DNA from: Prado023 sp963736425
GTDB taxonomy: Bacteria; Actinomycetota; Actinomycetes; S36-B12; CAIYMF01
Assembly (NCBI GenBank): GCA_963736425.1
Contig: CAVTOX010000043.1
Location: 1-40,940, forward strand
Length of the DNA: 40,940 nucleotides
Direction of reading: 5' to 3'
Shown here piece by piece: positions 31,336-40,936 of the stretch (its first letter is position 1; each line of letters opens with the position of its first letter). The notes beneath the pieces are model-generated. The model was not told the origin of the DNA and did no database searches. It saw only the letters and a program-made list of their open reading frames with translations. The translations under genes were made by a program, and so were the position numbers.

Positions 31336-32786
31336 GGCTGCTCCTCCTGCCCGGTGGACCTCCACCTCCGCAGGGCGGTGCCGTTGGTCGCGATGACCTG
31401 CTTGTACCAGTGGAACGACTTCTTGGTGTAGCGCTGGAGGGTGCCGGTGCCGTCGTCGTTGCGGTCGACGTAGATGAAGCCGTAGCGCTTGCTCAGCTCG
31501 GCGGTGGTGAAGCTGACCAGGTCGATGCAGCCCCATGAGGTGTATCCGAGGACCTCGACACCGTCGGCGATCGCCTCGCCGAGCTGGACGAGATGGTCGT
31601 TCATGTAGGCGATCCGGTAGTCGTCGAGCACCGTCTTCACCCCGTCGACCTCGACCAGCTCGTCCTTGGCGCCCAGCCCGTTCTCGACCACGAACAGGGG
31701 TTTCTGCCACCGGTCCCAGAACTGGTTGCACACGATCCGCAGCCCGGTCGGGTCGATGGCCCAGCCCCAGTCGCTGGCCTGAAGGGTCGGGTTGGGGACC
31801 CCGCCGAACATGGTTCCTCCGGTGGAGCTCCGCTGGGTCGGGTCCGCGGTCTCGCACACACTCATGTAGTAGGAGAACGACACGAAGTCGACCGTGTTGG
31901 CCAGGATCTGACGGTCCTCGTCGGTGATGTGCAGGGTGATGCCGCGCTCGCGGAAATGCCGCAGCGCGTACCCGGGCCAGTGCCCGCGGGTGTGCACGTC
32001 GGTGAACAGCAGGTTCGCGTGGTCGGCATGCATCACCGCGAGGACGTCGGCAGGGTCCGGGGTCAGCGGGTAGGTGGGCAACGCCAGGACCATGCAGCCG
32101 ACCTTGACGTCGGGGATCACCTCGTGGGCGATCCTCGTGGCCAGCGCGGAGGCCACCAGCTCGTGGTGGACCGCCTGGTACAGGTCGGACTCGGTCAGCC
32201 GCTCCTGGGGCGTGTTGATGGCCCCGCTGGCGAAGGGGGCGTGCAGCACCGAGTTGATCTCGTTGAACGTCAGCCAGTACTTCACCCGGTGGCCGTAGCG
32301 GTCGAACAGCACTCGGACGTAGCGCTCGTAGAACCCGATCAGCTCGCGGGACACCCAGCCGTCGTAGGTCTCGGCCAGGTGCAGCGGCGTCTCATAGTGG
32401 GAGATCGTGACCAGCGGTTCGATGCCATGACGCTCGAGCTCGTCGAGCACCCGGTCGTAGAAGGCCAGGCCCTCCTCGTTGGGCTCAGCCTCGTCACCCT
32501 GGGGGAAGATCCGCGACCAGGCGATCGAGAACCGGAACACCGAGAAACCCATCTCGGCGAACAGGGCGATGTCCTCGGCGTACCGGTGGTAGAAGTCGAT
32601 CGCCACCTGCTTGAGGTTGTCCGGGGTCGGCCCCTGGGTGCGTGGGGCGCGCAGCCCCCTGGGCATCACGTCCTGGATCGACAGACCCTTGCCGCCCACG
32701 TCGTAGGCGCCCTCGATCTGATTGGCTGCCGTCGCACCACCCCACAGGAACCCCTCAGGGAAGGGCGCCGCCGGGTTCACATTCAT
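31332..32786 (-). CDS. GH1-family (6-phospho-)beta-glucosidase
   Basis: 484 residues from ATG 32786 with AGGAGG eight bases upstream. The N-terminal signature FPEGFLWGGATAANQIEGAY is complete. The acid/base Glu is in WLTFNEIN (about residue 178) and the nucleophile Glu in LFVVENGLG (about residue 375). SWGCIDLVSFTTAELSKRYG with YTKKSFHWYKQVI matches the BglA/AscB 6-phospho group, which cleaves phosphorylated beta-glucosides brought in by PTS. No PTS gene is nearby, so the phospho-substrate is by similarity only. A truncated ORF is coupled to its stop. Confidence 0.9.
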   Translation of the reverse strand: MNVNPAAPFPEGFLWGGATAANQIEGAYDVGGKGLSIQDVMPRGLRAPRTQGPTPDNLKQVAIDFYHRYAEDIALFAEMGFSVFRFSIAWSRIFPQGDEAEPNEEGLAFYDRVLDELERHGIEPLVTISHYETPLHLAETYDGWVSRELIGFYERYVRVLFDRYGHRVKYWLTFNEINSVLHAPFASGAINTPQERLTESDLYQAVHHELVASALATRIAHEVIPDVKVGCMVLALPTYPLTPDPADVLAVMHADHANLLFTDVHTRGHWPGYALRHFRERGITLHITDEDRQILANTVDFVSFSYYMSVCETADPTQRSSTGGTMFGGVPNPTLQASDWGWAIDPTGLRIVCNQFWDRWQKPLFVVENGLGAKDELVEVDGVKTVLDDYRIAYMNDHLVQLGEAIADGVEVLGYTSWGCIDLVSFTTAELSKRYGFIYVDRNDDGTGTLQRYTKKSFHWYKQVIATNGTALRRWRSTGQEEQP

Positions 32787-33145
32787 CAGGACCTCCTCGT
32801 CGCCGACCCCGAACCACCCTAGCCCGAGGTACCCGGCATACGACCGACACCGGCAAGCAGAGGGACCCTCGCTGAAGGCGCTCGCCACTCGCCGAGGTCG
32901 CCTGACCTCAGCGGTCGGTGAGGCCCGCGCGTTGCGCCAACTGAGGCTCGACCTGATGAACGTCGCCGTGCCCTACGGGGCGCTCGGGGGCTAGCGTGGA
33001 GGCATGCTCCTCACCATCGAGCGAGGTCTGTTCGCCGGTCCGAGGACAGGGAACGTGAAGTGATCCAGGTCCGCGACCAGGGAAGGGGAGCACCCCCGGA
33101 CCTGACACCGTCCCCTGCCAGCCCCACCAGGGAGGGAGGGCCACC
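32787..33145. other. Intergenic region, nothing secure
   Basis: 359 bases between divergent genes. A 19-codon ORF at 33004-33063 has a weak GGAGG and no known relative. The long open frame crossing from the GH1 gene is a shadow. Confidence 0.35.
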
Positions 33146-34126
33146 ATGAATCGCAGGCTCGTCCTCCTGGGCGGGGCCGGTGTCACGGCCGCAGCCGCCA
33201 TGGGTGTCGCTGTGGCCGCGGGGTCGACGGCCAGGCGCCTGCGCGGGTTGCCGGATCAGGTTCCGCTGCAGGATCTGCTCCAGGAGCCCCCCGGCCAGGA
33301 CACGGTCGTCGAACGCCCCGATGGCACCGGGCTGCGGGTCCGGGTCGTCGGGGCGGGCCCGACGGTGGTCCTGGCCCACGGCATCGCCCTGACCCTCGGG
33401 GAGTGGAACCTGGTGGCCGACCTGCTGCTCGCCGACGGGTACCGGGTCGTGGCCTTCGACGCCCGCGGTCACGGGCAGTCCACGATCGGCGCCCAGGGGA
33501 TCAGCGCATCGGTGATGGCTGCTGACCTGGCGGCCGTGCTCGAGGCGACCGACACCAGCGACGCGATCCTGGTCGGGCACTCGATGGGTGGGTTCCTGGC
33601 CCTGGAAGCAGTGCTCGAGGTCCCCGAGGTTGCCGACCGGTTGACCGGGCTGGTCCTGGTGGCCAGCTTCGCCGGGGACATCCTCGACGGGGCACCGCAG
33701 AACCGGGCCGAGGCCCCCATCCTGCGCAGCCACCTGCTCCCCCGCCTCACAGCGAACCCCACCATCGGAACCCTGTTCGCCGCGTCATTCTTCGGCCCAT
33801 CCCCCAGCCCAGCGATGCTGACCGCGTTCCTGCACATGGTCCAGGGCCGCGACAACGCCCCCCTGCTGCCCCTGCTCGACGCGTTCACCACCGACGACCT
33901 GCTCGCCCGCCTGCCCGCGATCGGGCTGCCGACCGTGATCGTCTGTGGCCTGGCCGACCGCACCACCCCACCCCGGGACTCCCATCGGATGGCTGCCGCC
34001 ATCCCGGGCGCGCGCACAGTCTGGGTTGACGGTGCAGGGCACATGCTGCCCTGGGAGGCCCCCACATACATCCGCGACGCCGTCGCCCTTGCCGGGCAAC
34101 CAGGAAGTCAGGATCCCCGTCGCTGA
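33146..34126 (+). CDS. Alpha/beta hydrolase, exported or membrane-anchored
   Basis: 326 residues from ATG 33146. A hydrophobic N-terminus (RRLVLLGGAGVTAAAAMGVA) suggests export or a membrane anchor. The hydrolase fold has the oxyanion region VLAHGIALTLGEW, nucleophile Ser in VGHSMGG (about residue 150), the acid in VCGLADRTTPP and catalytic His in DGAGHMLPWE. The sequence is close to haloperoxidase/esterase-like members, but the substrate cannot be assigned. The gene is intact. GGGAGGGAGGGCCACC precedes the start. Confidence 0.85.
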   Translation: MNRRLVLLGGAGVTAAAAMGVAVAAGSTARRLRGLPDQVPLQDLLQEPPGQDTVVERPDGTGLRVRVVGAGPTVVLAHGIALTLGEWNLVADLLLADGYRVVAFDARGHGQSTIGAQGISASVMAADLAAVLEATDTSDAILVGHSMGGFLALEAVLEVPEVADRLTGLVLVASFAGDILDGAPQNRAEAPILRSHLLPRLTANPTIGTLFAASFFGPSPSPAMLTAFLHMVQGRDNAPLLPLLDAFTTDDLLARLPAIGLPTVIVCGLADRTTPPRDSHRMAAAIPGARTVWVDGAGHMLPWEAPTYIRDAVALAGQPGSQDPRR

Positions 34127-34340
34127 CGACCGCAGGTGCGCCGTGACATGGCCGGAGTCCGGTGCCTGGGCAACGTGACCAGGGTCAGCGGAACCGTGCC
34201 ACCACGTTCCTGGGGATGGTGGTGGCCGCGAACTTCAGTGGGTTCAGGACCGGACCGTGGCTTCATCCATCCGCGCACATGCGCGATGTTGACTTCGCCC
34301 TGGCAATCACCCCGATGATCTCGAACAGGTCGCTCTCGAC

Positions 34341-34618
34341 ATGGGCACACCCACCGAGGTCGGCGTCCAGCGCCCCCAGGATCCGCTCCCGCGGCGGGCC
34401 CACGGGCTGTGTGGGCCCCGGTTCGACCCCACCGGCCCGACCCTGCGCCCCGTGTTCTTCAACCACGACATCGCCCAGGCGCCGCAGTCGCTGGCCTTGA
34501 TCGCCGACCTGGCAGCCGATGTGGTGGTCCCCGGGCACGGCCCGGTGTTCCGCGGCACGCCAGCGGGGCCGTCGCGTCCGCCCTGGCGGCGATCTCGCGC
34601 GGCAGGGGGACGGGGTAG
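34341..34618 (+). pseudogene. Metallo-beta-lactamase-fold gene, C-terminal remnant
   Basis: The region reads PVFFNHDIAQAPQSLALIAD, then LAADVVVPGHGPVFRGTP. The ADVVxPGHGPV motif is the fifth metal-ligand block of MBL-fold hydrolases. A single shift then gives SGAVASALAAISRG and a stop at about 34618. No N-terminal HxHxDH block is found in 34127-34340. It is a decayed fragment. Confidence 0.5.
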
Positions 34619-34689
34619 GGCATCGATCCGCCGGCGCGCGGGAGGGGTTCGCGGGAGAGGCGGAGGCGTCTGGTGTGGGGCGCTTCAGT

Positions 34690-35952
34690 TCAGGTGCGCT
34701 GCACCAGGTGGGTGATGGTGTGGCGCGCGGTGGTCAGTGCCTGCTGCCCGGCGGTGATCAGCATGTGCTGTTGGAGATTGCGGATCGAGTAGTCGGGGTC
34801 GAAGTCCTGGCCGTTGGCCAGGCGCTGGAACTGGGCGATGTACCAGAGGAGCTCGCTCGCACCGGCCGCCGAGGGTGGGGGACCCGTGAGTTCGATCTCG
34901 TCAACGGTGCCGTCGAGGAGCCCGTGGGGGGCGTCGGGTTGCTCAGCCAGAGGTCTCGCCAAACCGACCACATCAACGGCCCCGGTGCTGATCAGGGTCT
35001 CCATGACGGCACGGGACCTCAGCCCTCCTGTGAGGGCCAAGGGAATGTGGGTCATCTTGCGGATGCGGGGTGCGAACCCCGCGAAGTAGGCATCCTTGGA
35101 CGTCCCGGGCTCGTCGGGGCGGACCCCCAGGGCGCCGGAGGCTGACTCGTAGGTGCCCCCGGAGATCTCCACCAGATCGACCCCTTCGGAGTCCAGCAGC
35201 CCGACCACGTGGGCGGAGTCCTCGATGTCGAAGCCGCCGGGCTGGAAGTCGCTGGAGTTGATCTTCACGAGGACAGCGAACCTGGGACTGACCCGGGCGC
35301 GGATGCGGCGCACGATCTCCAGCAGGAACCGGGACCGGTTGGTCAGGTCCCCACCCCACTGGTCGGTGCGCAGGTTGGTGCTAGGGGACAGGAACTGCCC
35401 GATCAGGTAGCCGTGGGCGGCGTGGATCTCGACACCGTCGAACCCGGCCGCCTCCAGCATGACGGCGCCGGTGGCGAACCGGTCGATCAGGTCAGTGATC
35501 TGGGCGTCGGTCAGAGCCCGGGACGAGCCGAACACCCGACTGCCCCGTACCGAGGGCAGGGCGCTGGGCGCGAGCGGGTGCCGGGCAACCAGGACGGTGG
35601 TCTGCCGACCCTGGTGCACCAGTTGGCCGATGAGTCGCACGTCGCGCTGGTGGACCGCCGAGGCCCAGTTGGCCAGCGCCTCGGTGTCGGTCTTCTCGTC
35701 GAGGGTGACCATGGATGCGTCGCCAGCCCCTCGGTGGACGTTGATCACCCCGGTGATCAACGTCCCGGCACCGCCGTCGGCCCAGCGCTTGTAGAGCCGG
35801 ATCAACTCCGGGGTCACGTTCGAGGTGCTCGGGTCGGCCAAGCCCTCACCCATTGCGGCCTTCATGATCCGGTTCGGCAGGACCAGCCCGCACGGCAACG
35901 CCAGTGGTTGCGCCAACACAGTGGTCCCGGTGCCCGGGATGGTCCTGGTCAT
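34690..35952 (-). CDS. NADH:flavin oxidoreductase, Old Yellow Enzyme family
   Basis: 420 residues from ATG 35952 with GGAGGTGG seven bases upstream. A TIM-barrel FMN enzyme: ALPCGLVLPNRIMKAAMGEG starts the barrel, and VRLIGQLVHQGRQT is typical. The active-site pair and FMN site are in GFDGVEIHAAHGYLIGQFLS (His-Ala-Ala-His variant) and NLRTDQWGGDLTNRSRFLLE. The C-terminal barrel has GTYES, PLALTGGLRS and VDVVGLARPL. Members reduce activated C=C bonds with NAD(P)H. The C-terminal 60 residues (ELLWYIAQFQRLANGQDFDP) match the longer actinobacterial type with no Fe-S domain. Confidence 0.9.
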   Translation of the reverse strand: MTRTIPGTGTTVLAQPLALPCGLVLPNRIMKAAMGEGLADPSTSNVTPELIRLYKRWADGGAGTLITGVINVHRGAGDASMVTLDEKTDTEALANWASAVHQRDVRLIGQLVHQGRQTTVLVARHPLAPSALPSVRGSRVFGSSRALTDAQITDLIDRFATGAVMLEAAGFDGVEIHAAHGYLIGQFLSPSTNLRTDQWGGDLTNRSRFLLEIVRRIRARVSPRFAVLVKINSSDFQPGGFDIEDSAHVVGLLDSEGVDLVEISGGTYESASGALGVRPDEPGTSKDAYFAGFAPRIRKMTHIPLALTGGLRSRAVMETLISTGAVDVVGLARPLAEQPDAPHGLLDGTVDEIELTGPPPSAAGASELLWYIAQFQRLANGQDFDPDYSIRNLQQHMLITAGQQALTTARHTITHLVQRT

Positions 35953-36221
35953 GGTCGACCCACCTCCGTCGGGGTCCCGTCGCGGCCGCGGGCCGCGGCT
36001 GCCGGTCCCCATCCCTGTCTACCGTGTCGGCGGGGTCGACCCCCAGAGCCCAACGTCACCTGGTATTCCTGGAACCGAGGCGTCGGCACGGTCGGGGCGG
36101 TTGTCGCCCGGGTGCCTATTGGCCCTGTCCGCACCAGGCGCTCGCCCGTAGTCTGGGGGTAGGCCGCGACCCGAGATCGTCCGGTCCCGCGGATTCAGCG
36201 GTCGCTGAGGAGGTGGGACCC

Positions 36222-37097
36222 ATGAAGCAGGTCGCCATCGTCACCGGGGGCGCGTCCGGCATCGGATTGGCCCTCGGGACCGCATTGGTACAACGGGGCT
36301 GGCACGTGGTGCTGGCCGACCTCCAGGACGTCGCCGCCAAGGAACACGCCGACCGACTCACCCGCCAGGGCCCCGGATCGGCCGTCGGCGTGTATGTCGA
36401 CGTCCGCGACGCCGACGCGGTCGCCAGGCTGGTCGAGTCGACGCACGCCGAGCACGGTCAGCTCGACCTGATGGTCAACAACGCCGGCATCGCGATCGTT
36501 GGGGAGCCCGAGGAACTGGAACTGGTGCACTGGGATCGGATCATCGACGTGAACCTGCGCGGGGTGATCCACGGCTGCCACGCCGCGTACCCCCTGATGC
36601 TGCGGCAGGGCCACGGCCAGATCCTCAACGTCGCCTCCTCGGCAGGTCTGATCCCCAGCCTGGGGCAGATGGCCCCCTACGCGGCCACCAAGTTCGGGGT
36701 GGTCGGGCTCAGCCATGCCCTGCGCACCGCGGGTGCTGACCACGGAATCCGGGTCACCGCGCTGTGCCCGGGGTGGATCGACACCCCGCTGCTGGACGGC
36801 GCGTGGCCCGAGGACCTGCCCATCCCTCCCTCGGTCGCAAGCTCACCGCCCATCCGTGAAACCCTGGTAAAGGGTGGCGTGCGGATCTACCCGGCCGACC
36901 GACTGGCCGAGGACACCCTGCGCGGCCTCGAACGCAACAAGGCCGTCCTGGTGATCCCCAGCGAAATGCACCGCACCTGGCTGCTGTTCCGCCTCGTTCC
37001 CAGGCTGGTCGAGAGCAAGGTGGTCGCGATGACCCGCGCCGGGCGAAAGACGGTCGGACACGCCGCGCCCGCACGAGAGGCAAAGCAGCCGGCGTAG
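36222..37097 (+). CDS. Short-chain dehydrogenase/reductase
   Basis: 291 residues from ATG 36222 with GAGGAGGTGGG upstream. A classical SDR with cofactor motif TGGASGIG, NNAG (LMVNNAGIAIVGE), and the catalytic triad Ser (LNVASSAG), Tyr and Lys (YAATK). ADLQD after the second strand suggests NAD(H) preference. The C-terminal part (RLAEDTLRGLERNKAVLVIP) resembles actinobacterial SDRs of fatty-acyl or sterol side reactions; the substrate is not known. It is divergent from the Old Yellow Enzyme gene, with 269 bases between. Confidence 0.88.
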   Translation: MKQVAIVTGGASGIGLALGTALVQRGWHVVLADLQDVAAKEHADRLTRQGPGSAVGVYVDVRDADAVARLVESTHAEHGQLDLMVNNAGIAIVGEPEELELVHWDRIIDVNLRGVIHGCHAAYPLMLRQGHGQILNVASSAGLIPSLGQMAPYAATKFGVVGLSHALRTAGADHGIRVTALCPGWIDTPLLDGAWPEDLPIPPSVASSPPIRETLVKGGVRIYPADRLAEDTLRGLERNKAVLVIPSEMHRTWLLFRLVPRLVESKVVAMTRAGRKTVGHAAPAREAKQPA

Positions 37098-37255
37098 GCA
37101 GCCAGTCGTGGTCGCTTGAGCCTGCGGCTGCCGAGCGTCGCGTGGCGGTCGGTTCAACGGTTGGGTCCGGATGGCGGTCGGTCGCTACCCACACAACCCC
37201 CGGGGGCGGTGGCTGCGGTAGGGGCAGACTTCCCGCGCACGACGCGCTGCCAGCG

Positions 37256-37913
37256 AGCCCGCATGACGTGTGAGCCGACCTCCCGCTCTGCCGGGCCATC
37301 GTGGACGCCGCGCACAAGGTCCTGGGCCCTATGCCACCGTACTGATCCCAGGCGAGAACGCCGGAGCTGCGAGGACCAGCGGCCAGGGCGGCGTCCACAC
37401 CGTAGGGGCTGTCCTCCACGACCACGCAGGAAGACGGATCCCAGCCCATCGCCTTGGCTGCGTGCAGGAACAGGTCGGGTGCGGGCTTCCCTCGGCTGAG
37501 TTCGGTGCCGCTGAGCAGGCGACCTTCGAAGCGGCCCAGCAGCCCCGTCAATCCAAGGGTGAAGGTCATCTTGTCGTGGGTGCCGCTCGACGCGACACAC
37601 GAGGGCAGGGTGATCCGGTCCAGTGCCTCGACGATGCCGGGCACCGGTTGGAGCCCGTGGGCGTAGGCGGCCCGGTAGCGGGGTGTGCTCGCCTCGTCCC
37701 AGCCCGCGGAGGCGGGTGCCCGAGGTGGTCGGTGACCTCCTGAAGGAAGTGCTCATGGGAGCGCCCGACGAACCGGTCGATGATCTCGTCCAGGGACAGC
37801 TCCCAACCCAATTCCGCGAGCATCTGACGGTCCACCTCGATCGACAGCGGCTCGCTGTCCACCAGGACCCCATCGCAGTCGAACACGACATGGGCCGGCG
37901 ACGTGGACTTCAT
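37256..37913 (-). pseudogene. HAD hydrolase, beta-phosphoglucomutase-like, frameshifted
   Basis: From ATG 37913 it starts HVVFDCDGVLVDSEPLSIEV with the nucleophile DxD and continues through FVGRSHEHFLQEVTDHLG. One insertion then shifts it; the cap continues in a second frame (VPGIVEALDRITLPSCVASS, GTHDKMTFTLGLTGLLGRF, RGKPAPDLFLHAAKAMGW, VVEDSPYGVDAALAAG). After that the usual end cannot be read in any one frame, and the 3' limit is uncertain. At least two shifts. Homology is to PGMB/Cof-like sugar-phosphate HADs. A small ORF overlaps its start by ATGA. Confidence 0.65.
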
Positions 37914-38065
37914 CGAGTGGTCCGCTGCGCACGGGAGGTCACGGTGGGAGCGGCTGGGCGGTCAGGGTCGACACCGGCCACGGTGTAGCCCTCGGTCAGC
38001 CGACGACCGGCGAGGCGCAGCACACCCGACGCTTCCAGTGGATCCAGGGGCGGCATGACCGGCAT
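37910..38065 (-). CDS. Small ORF coupled to the HAD gene, unknown
   Basis: 51 residues from ATG 38065 (or 38056), ending in a TGA that overlaps the ATG of the HAD gene. It reads LDPLEASGVLRLAGRRLTEG, then YTVAGVDPDRP. Good codon bias and the overlap argue for coding; no family recognised and no good ribosome site. It may itself be the tail of a lost gene. Confidence 0.35.
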   Translation of the reverse strand: MPVMPPLDPLEASGVLRLAGRRLTEGYTVAGVDPDRPAAPTVTSRAQRTTR

Positions 38066-38097
38066 CCTGCCGCACCCGTGCCCGTGGTGCGCTGCAC

Positions 38098-38784
38098 TCA
38101 GTTGAGGATCGCCGGAAGCTCGGTCAGGGATCGGATGCAGGTGGCCCCGTTGGGCGCCCGACCCTCCTGAGCACGGTCGAGGAGCACTGCCTGTAGGCCC
38201 GCGGAACGCGCACCCGCAACGTCGTTCAGCGGGTCATCGCCGACGAACACGACCGACCCGGGCGCGGTGTCCAACCGCTGGCACAGGGCGGTGAACGCTC
38301 GCGGGTCGGGCTTCCCCGCGGGCAACTCGCTGGAGGCAACCACGACCGCGAACGTGTCAAGCAGTCCGACCCGGGCGAGTTTGGCCAGCTGCTGTGCGCG
38401 CTGCCCGTTGGTCAGCACACCCAGGACGTACCCGGCCGCCGCCAGATCGTCCAACACGGCATGAGCGTCGTCGAACGCCACCCAGTGGGACTCGTAGAAC
38501 CTCGCGTACTCGGCGAACAGGTCATCGAGATCCGCCTCGGCCACGCCCGCACCGGTCACCAGCGGCAGGAAACCGCGCAGGCGCCGGCGGCGCTGCTCCT
38601 CGAAGGTGATCGCCCCGGCGGTGAACGCGGCGAAATGCTCACGCTCCAACCTCAACCAGTCCGCCCCGGCGTCCGCGGGGGTCTGCCAGCCTCGGGCAGC
38701 TACCCAGTCTCGGACGGCGTCGCGGGCCGCGCGCTCGTGGTCGAGCAGGGTGCCATCCACGTCGAAGGCAACCGCAGTGATCAC
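38098..38784 (-). CDS. HAD-superfamily hydrolase
   Basis: 228 residues from GTG 38784 (ITAVAFDVDGTLLDHERAAR); GTG 38805 or TTG 38811 are alternatives. Motif I is DVDGT, motif II the LTNGQ stretch (LGVLTNGQRAQQLAKLARV), motif III the Lys in PAGKPDPRAF, and motif IV GDDPLNDVAGARSAG. The helical cap sits between motifs I and II, so it is a C1-type, YjjG/phosphoglycolate-phosphatase-like. It is intact, unlike its HAD neighbour, with which it shares little beyond motifs. Confidence 0.87.
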   Translation of the reverse strand: MITAVAFDVDGTLLDHERAARDAVRDWVAARGWQTPADAGADWLRLEREHFAAFTAGAITFEEQRRRRLRGFLPLVTGAGVAEADLDDLFAEYARFYESHWVAFDDAHAVLDDLAAAGYVLGVLTNGQRAQQLAKLARVGLLDTFAVVVASSELPAGKPDPRAFTALCQRLDTAPGSVVFVGDDPLNDVAGARSAGLQAVLLDRAQEGRAPNGATCIRSLTELPAILN

Positions 38785-39027
38785 GGCGGCAATACTGGCA
38801 GTCACGCCCAACGTGTGTTCTCGCCCGTGGGACCGTGACGCTGTATCACTCGGTGATGGTCAGGGTGACTTGGTAGGCCGCGCAGGAGACACCTGGTGGG
38901 GGGTCCTGCGCGCACCGTCACACCCAAAGGGGCCACGGTCACCTTCAGCAAGTGACGGCCCGCGCGGCCGCTCGGGACTCGCCCCGGGGCACCACGCTCG
39001 CCCTGGGAGGCGGTGACCCGTGGCGGG

Positions 39028-39381
39028 TCAGCCGACCGGGGGAGTGCGCTGCAGGGCGCGGGCCGCGGCGCGTGGGCCGACCAAGAGGAGCCCGAGGACC
39101 AGGGTGGCCACGACCACGAACGCGGCGGCGGTTCCCTGGTCGCTGATCTGTCGCAGCAGGAGGCCACCGACCACGGTGCCCGCCCAGATCACCAGCCCGG
39201 CCGGCACCGACCCTCCCGGGCGGCGGGTCAGTGCGACCACCACCCAGCCGAGCAGGGCACCGACGAGGAACGGCCACGCGGTGTGCCACCACCCCGACAC
39301 CGTGACCCCCTCGTCATGACTGGCTCGGCCGATCACCGCGAACAGCGACACCAGCACAAGGTCGACAGGCAGCCACGTCAC
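39028..39381 (-). CDS. DUF3054 membrane protein
   Basis: 117 residues from GTG 39381 (an upstream open extension to 39618 has no similarity). DUF3054 features are present: VDLVLVSLFAVIGRASHDEG, GWWHTAWPFLVGALLGWVVV, GLVIWAGTVVGGLLLRQISD, and AFVVVATLVLGLLLVGPRAA. Four membrane helices. Function unknown; widespread in actinobacteria as single genes. Confidence 0.8.
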   Translation of the reverse strand: MTWLPVDLVLVSLFAVIGRASHDEGVTVSGWWHTAWPFLVGALLGWVVVALTRRPGGSVPAGLVIWAGTVVGGLLLRQISDQGTAAAFVVVATLVLGLLLVGPRAAARALQRTPPVG

Positions 39382-39778
39382 CGACCCAGCATGCCCGACT
39401 TCCGGCGAACCCTGGGGAAGGCACCTCCCAGCGATGGGCCGCGAAAGGCTCGGCGAGGGACTCGGCCTCGACCCGGCTGGGGACGCCGACAGTGTCCCGA
39501 GTCCCGAACTGTCTGGCGCGGGTCGGTCGCAGCGGCCTTCGTGGGTCACCCGGTAGTCGGCGAGCCCGCGCTCAGCACCGCCACCTCCCCAGCCGGTGGC
39601 CTCCCGCACTCCCTGCATAGTCCTGCGAACTGGGCATCGTCAGGGGCGAACGACCCCGATCGACCGCGGTCGCGGTGATGCAAGCCCCGACTCCGGGATC
39701 AGCAACACTGCCCGGGTCGCGTGGTGAGCCAGGGGTGCGCCACGATGCCCCCAGAGGGCAGTCGTGGGAGGAGCTTCA
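39382..39778. other. Intergenic region, nothing recognised
   Basis: 397 bases between divergent DUF3054 and M19 genes. Open frames here are extensions or shadows; I see no RNA gene, clear operator or strong hairpin. Confidence 0.35.
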
Positions 39779-40936
39779 GTGACCACCTGGCAGCGAGGCC
39801 TCGGCGTAGCTGCGGCCGTGGGGGCCACCGTCGGAGTGGGGGCGCTCGGGTGGAAGGTGCGGGAGTTGGTGGGTCGCCCGCCGGCTCCAATCGGATACTC
39901 CGCCACTGCCGATCAGCTCTCCCGGGCGGTGGACCTGCTGGCCCGGTACCCGGCGATCGACACGCATGCCCACCCGGGGCGCACGTTCGTCGGTGGCGCC
40001 CAGGGGCTGGCGTGGAAGATGCGCCTCTACGCGATGCGGGGCACGTTCGAGGACCGTGCCGTGCGCGAGCTGCGGGAGGGGCATGTGGCCGCGGCGTGCT
40101 TCTCAGCCGTCTCGGACTTCCCGGTCCTCGACGCGCGGGCGGGTTGGCTGACGGGTGTCCGCGAGTTCGAGCCGGGTGAAGCATGGGCCTACTACCGCAC
40201 CCAGATGGATGCGTTGCACCGGCTGGTCGCCTCCGGGCAGGTACATCAGGTGCTCGAGGTGGGCGACATCGAGGCGGCCCGGGCAACCGGCCGACCGGGG
40301 GCGATCCTGGGCGTCGAGGGCGCTGACTTCCTCGACGGTGACCTCAGTCGGGTGAGCGCAGCGTTCGATGATGGGGTTCGGATCCTCACCCTGGTGCACT
40401 ACCTGGCGGGTGGGGTGATCGGCGATGTGATGACCTCACCCCCCGTGCACGGGGGGCTCACCCCGTTCGGTCGTGAAGTCGTGGCGGAGGATGAATCGGG
40501 TCGGCATCGTCGTCGACGTGTCGCACGCCTCCGAGGCGACCGCGTTCGACGCCCTCGAGGTCGCCGACCGACCACTTCTGGCCACACACACCGACCTGCT
40601 GGTCGGTGGACGGAGCAGCCCGCGTTTCATCTCCCTGGGTCTGGCCCGGAAGATCGCCGGGGCCGGGGGAGTGATCGGCGCATGGCCGGCCGGGATCACC
40701 CTGAACACCCTGGACGAGTACGTGCGGCGGATCGCCGACCTGGTCGAGCTGCTCGGCGAGGACCACGTGTGCCTGGGATCAGACATGGACGCCAACTACC
40801 GGCCTGTGTTCGAGACCTACGCGAAGATGCCGCTGCTCGTGGCCGGGATGCTCGACGGCGGCATGTCGAGGAGACCATCGCCAAGGTCATCAGCAGCAAC
40901 TTCCTGCGCGTCCTCACCGCGGCCACCCCACACTGA
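39779..40936 (+). pseudogene. M19 membrane-type (renal) dipeptidase, two frameshifts
   Basis: From GTG 39779, with GGGAGGAG upstream, a membrane anchor (VAAAVGATVGVGALGW) precedes the dizinc barrel: IDTHAHPGRTF (His-x-His-type ligand), GVEGADFLDGD (bridging Glu), then TLVHYLAGG. At about 40488, after REVVAE, an extra base shifts the frame; the next frame reads NRVGIVVDVSHASEATAFDA, LLATHTDLLVGGRSSPRF and HVCLGSDMDANYRPVFETYA. Near 40866 a second shift returns to the first frame for EETIAKVISSNFLRVLTAA and the stop at 40936. All zinc ligands are intact across frames, so two base corrections give a normal enzyme of about 385 residues. Confidence 0.78.

Noticed and set aside
31593..32822. 409-codon rightward frame
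   Set aside because: Antisense shadow of the GH1 gene.
33004..33063. 19-codon ORF with a weak ribosome site
   Set aside because: Too short, no homologue recognised, and the alternative is chance in an intergenic region.
38840..38960. Leftward coding-like stretch (GVSCAAYQVTLTITE)
   Set aside because: Only a short in-frame stretch with a stop; could be a remnant of a secreted protein, but there is too little to call a gene.
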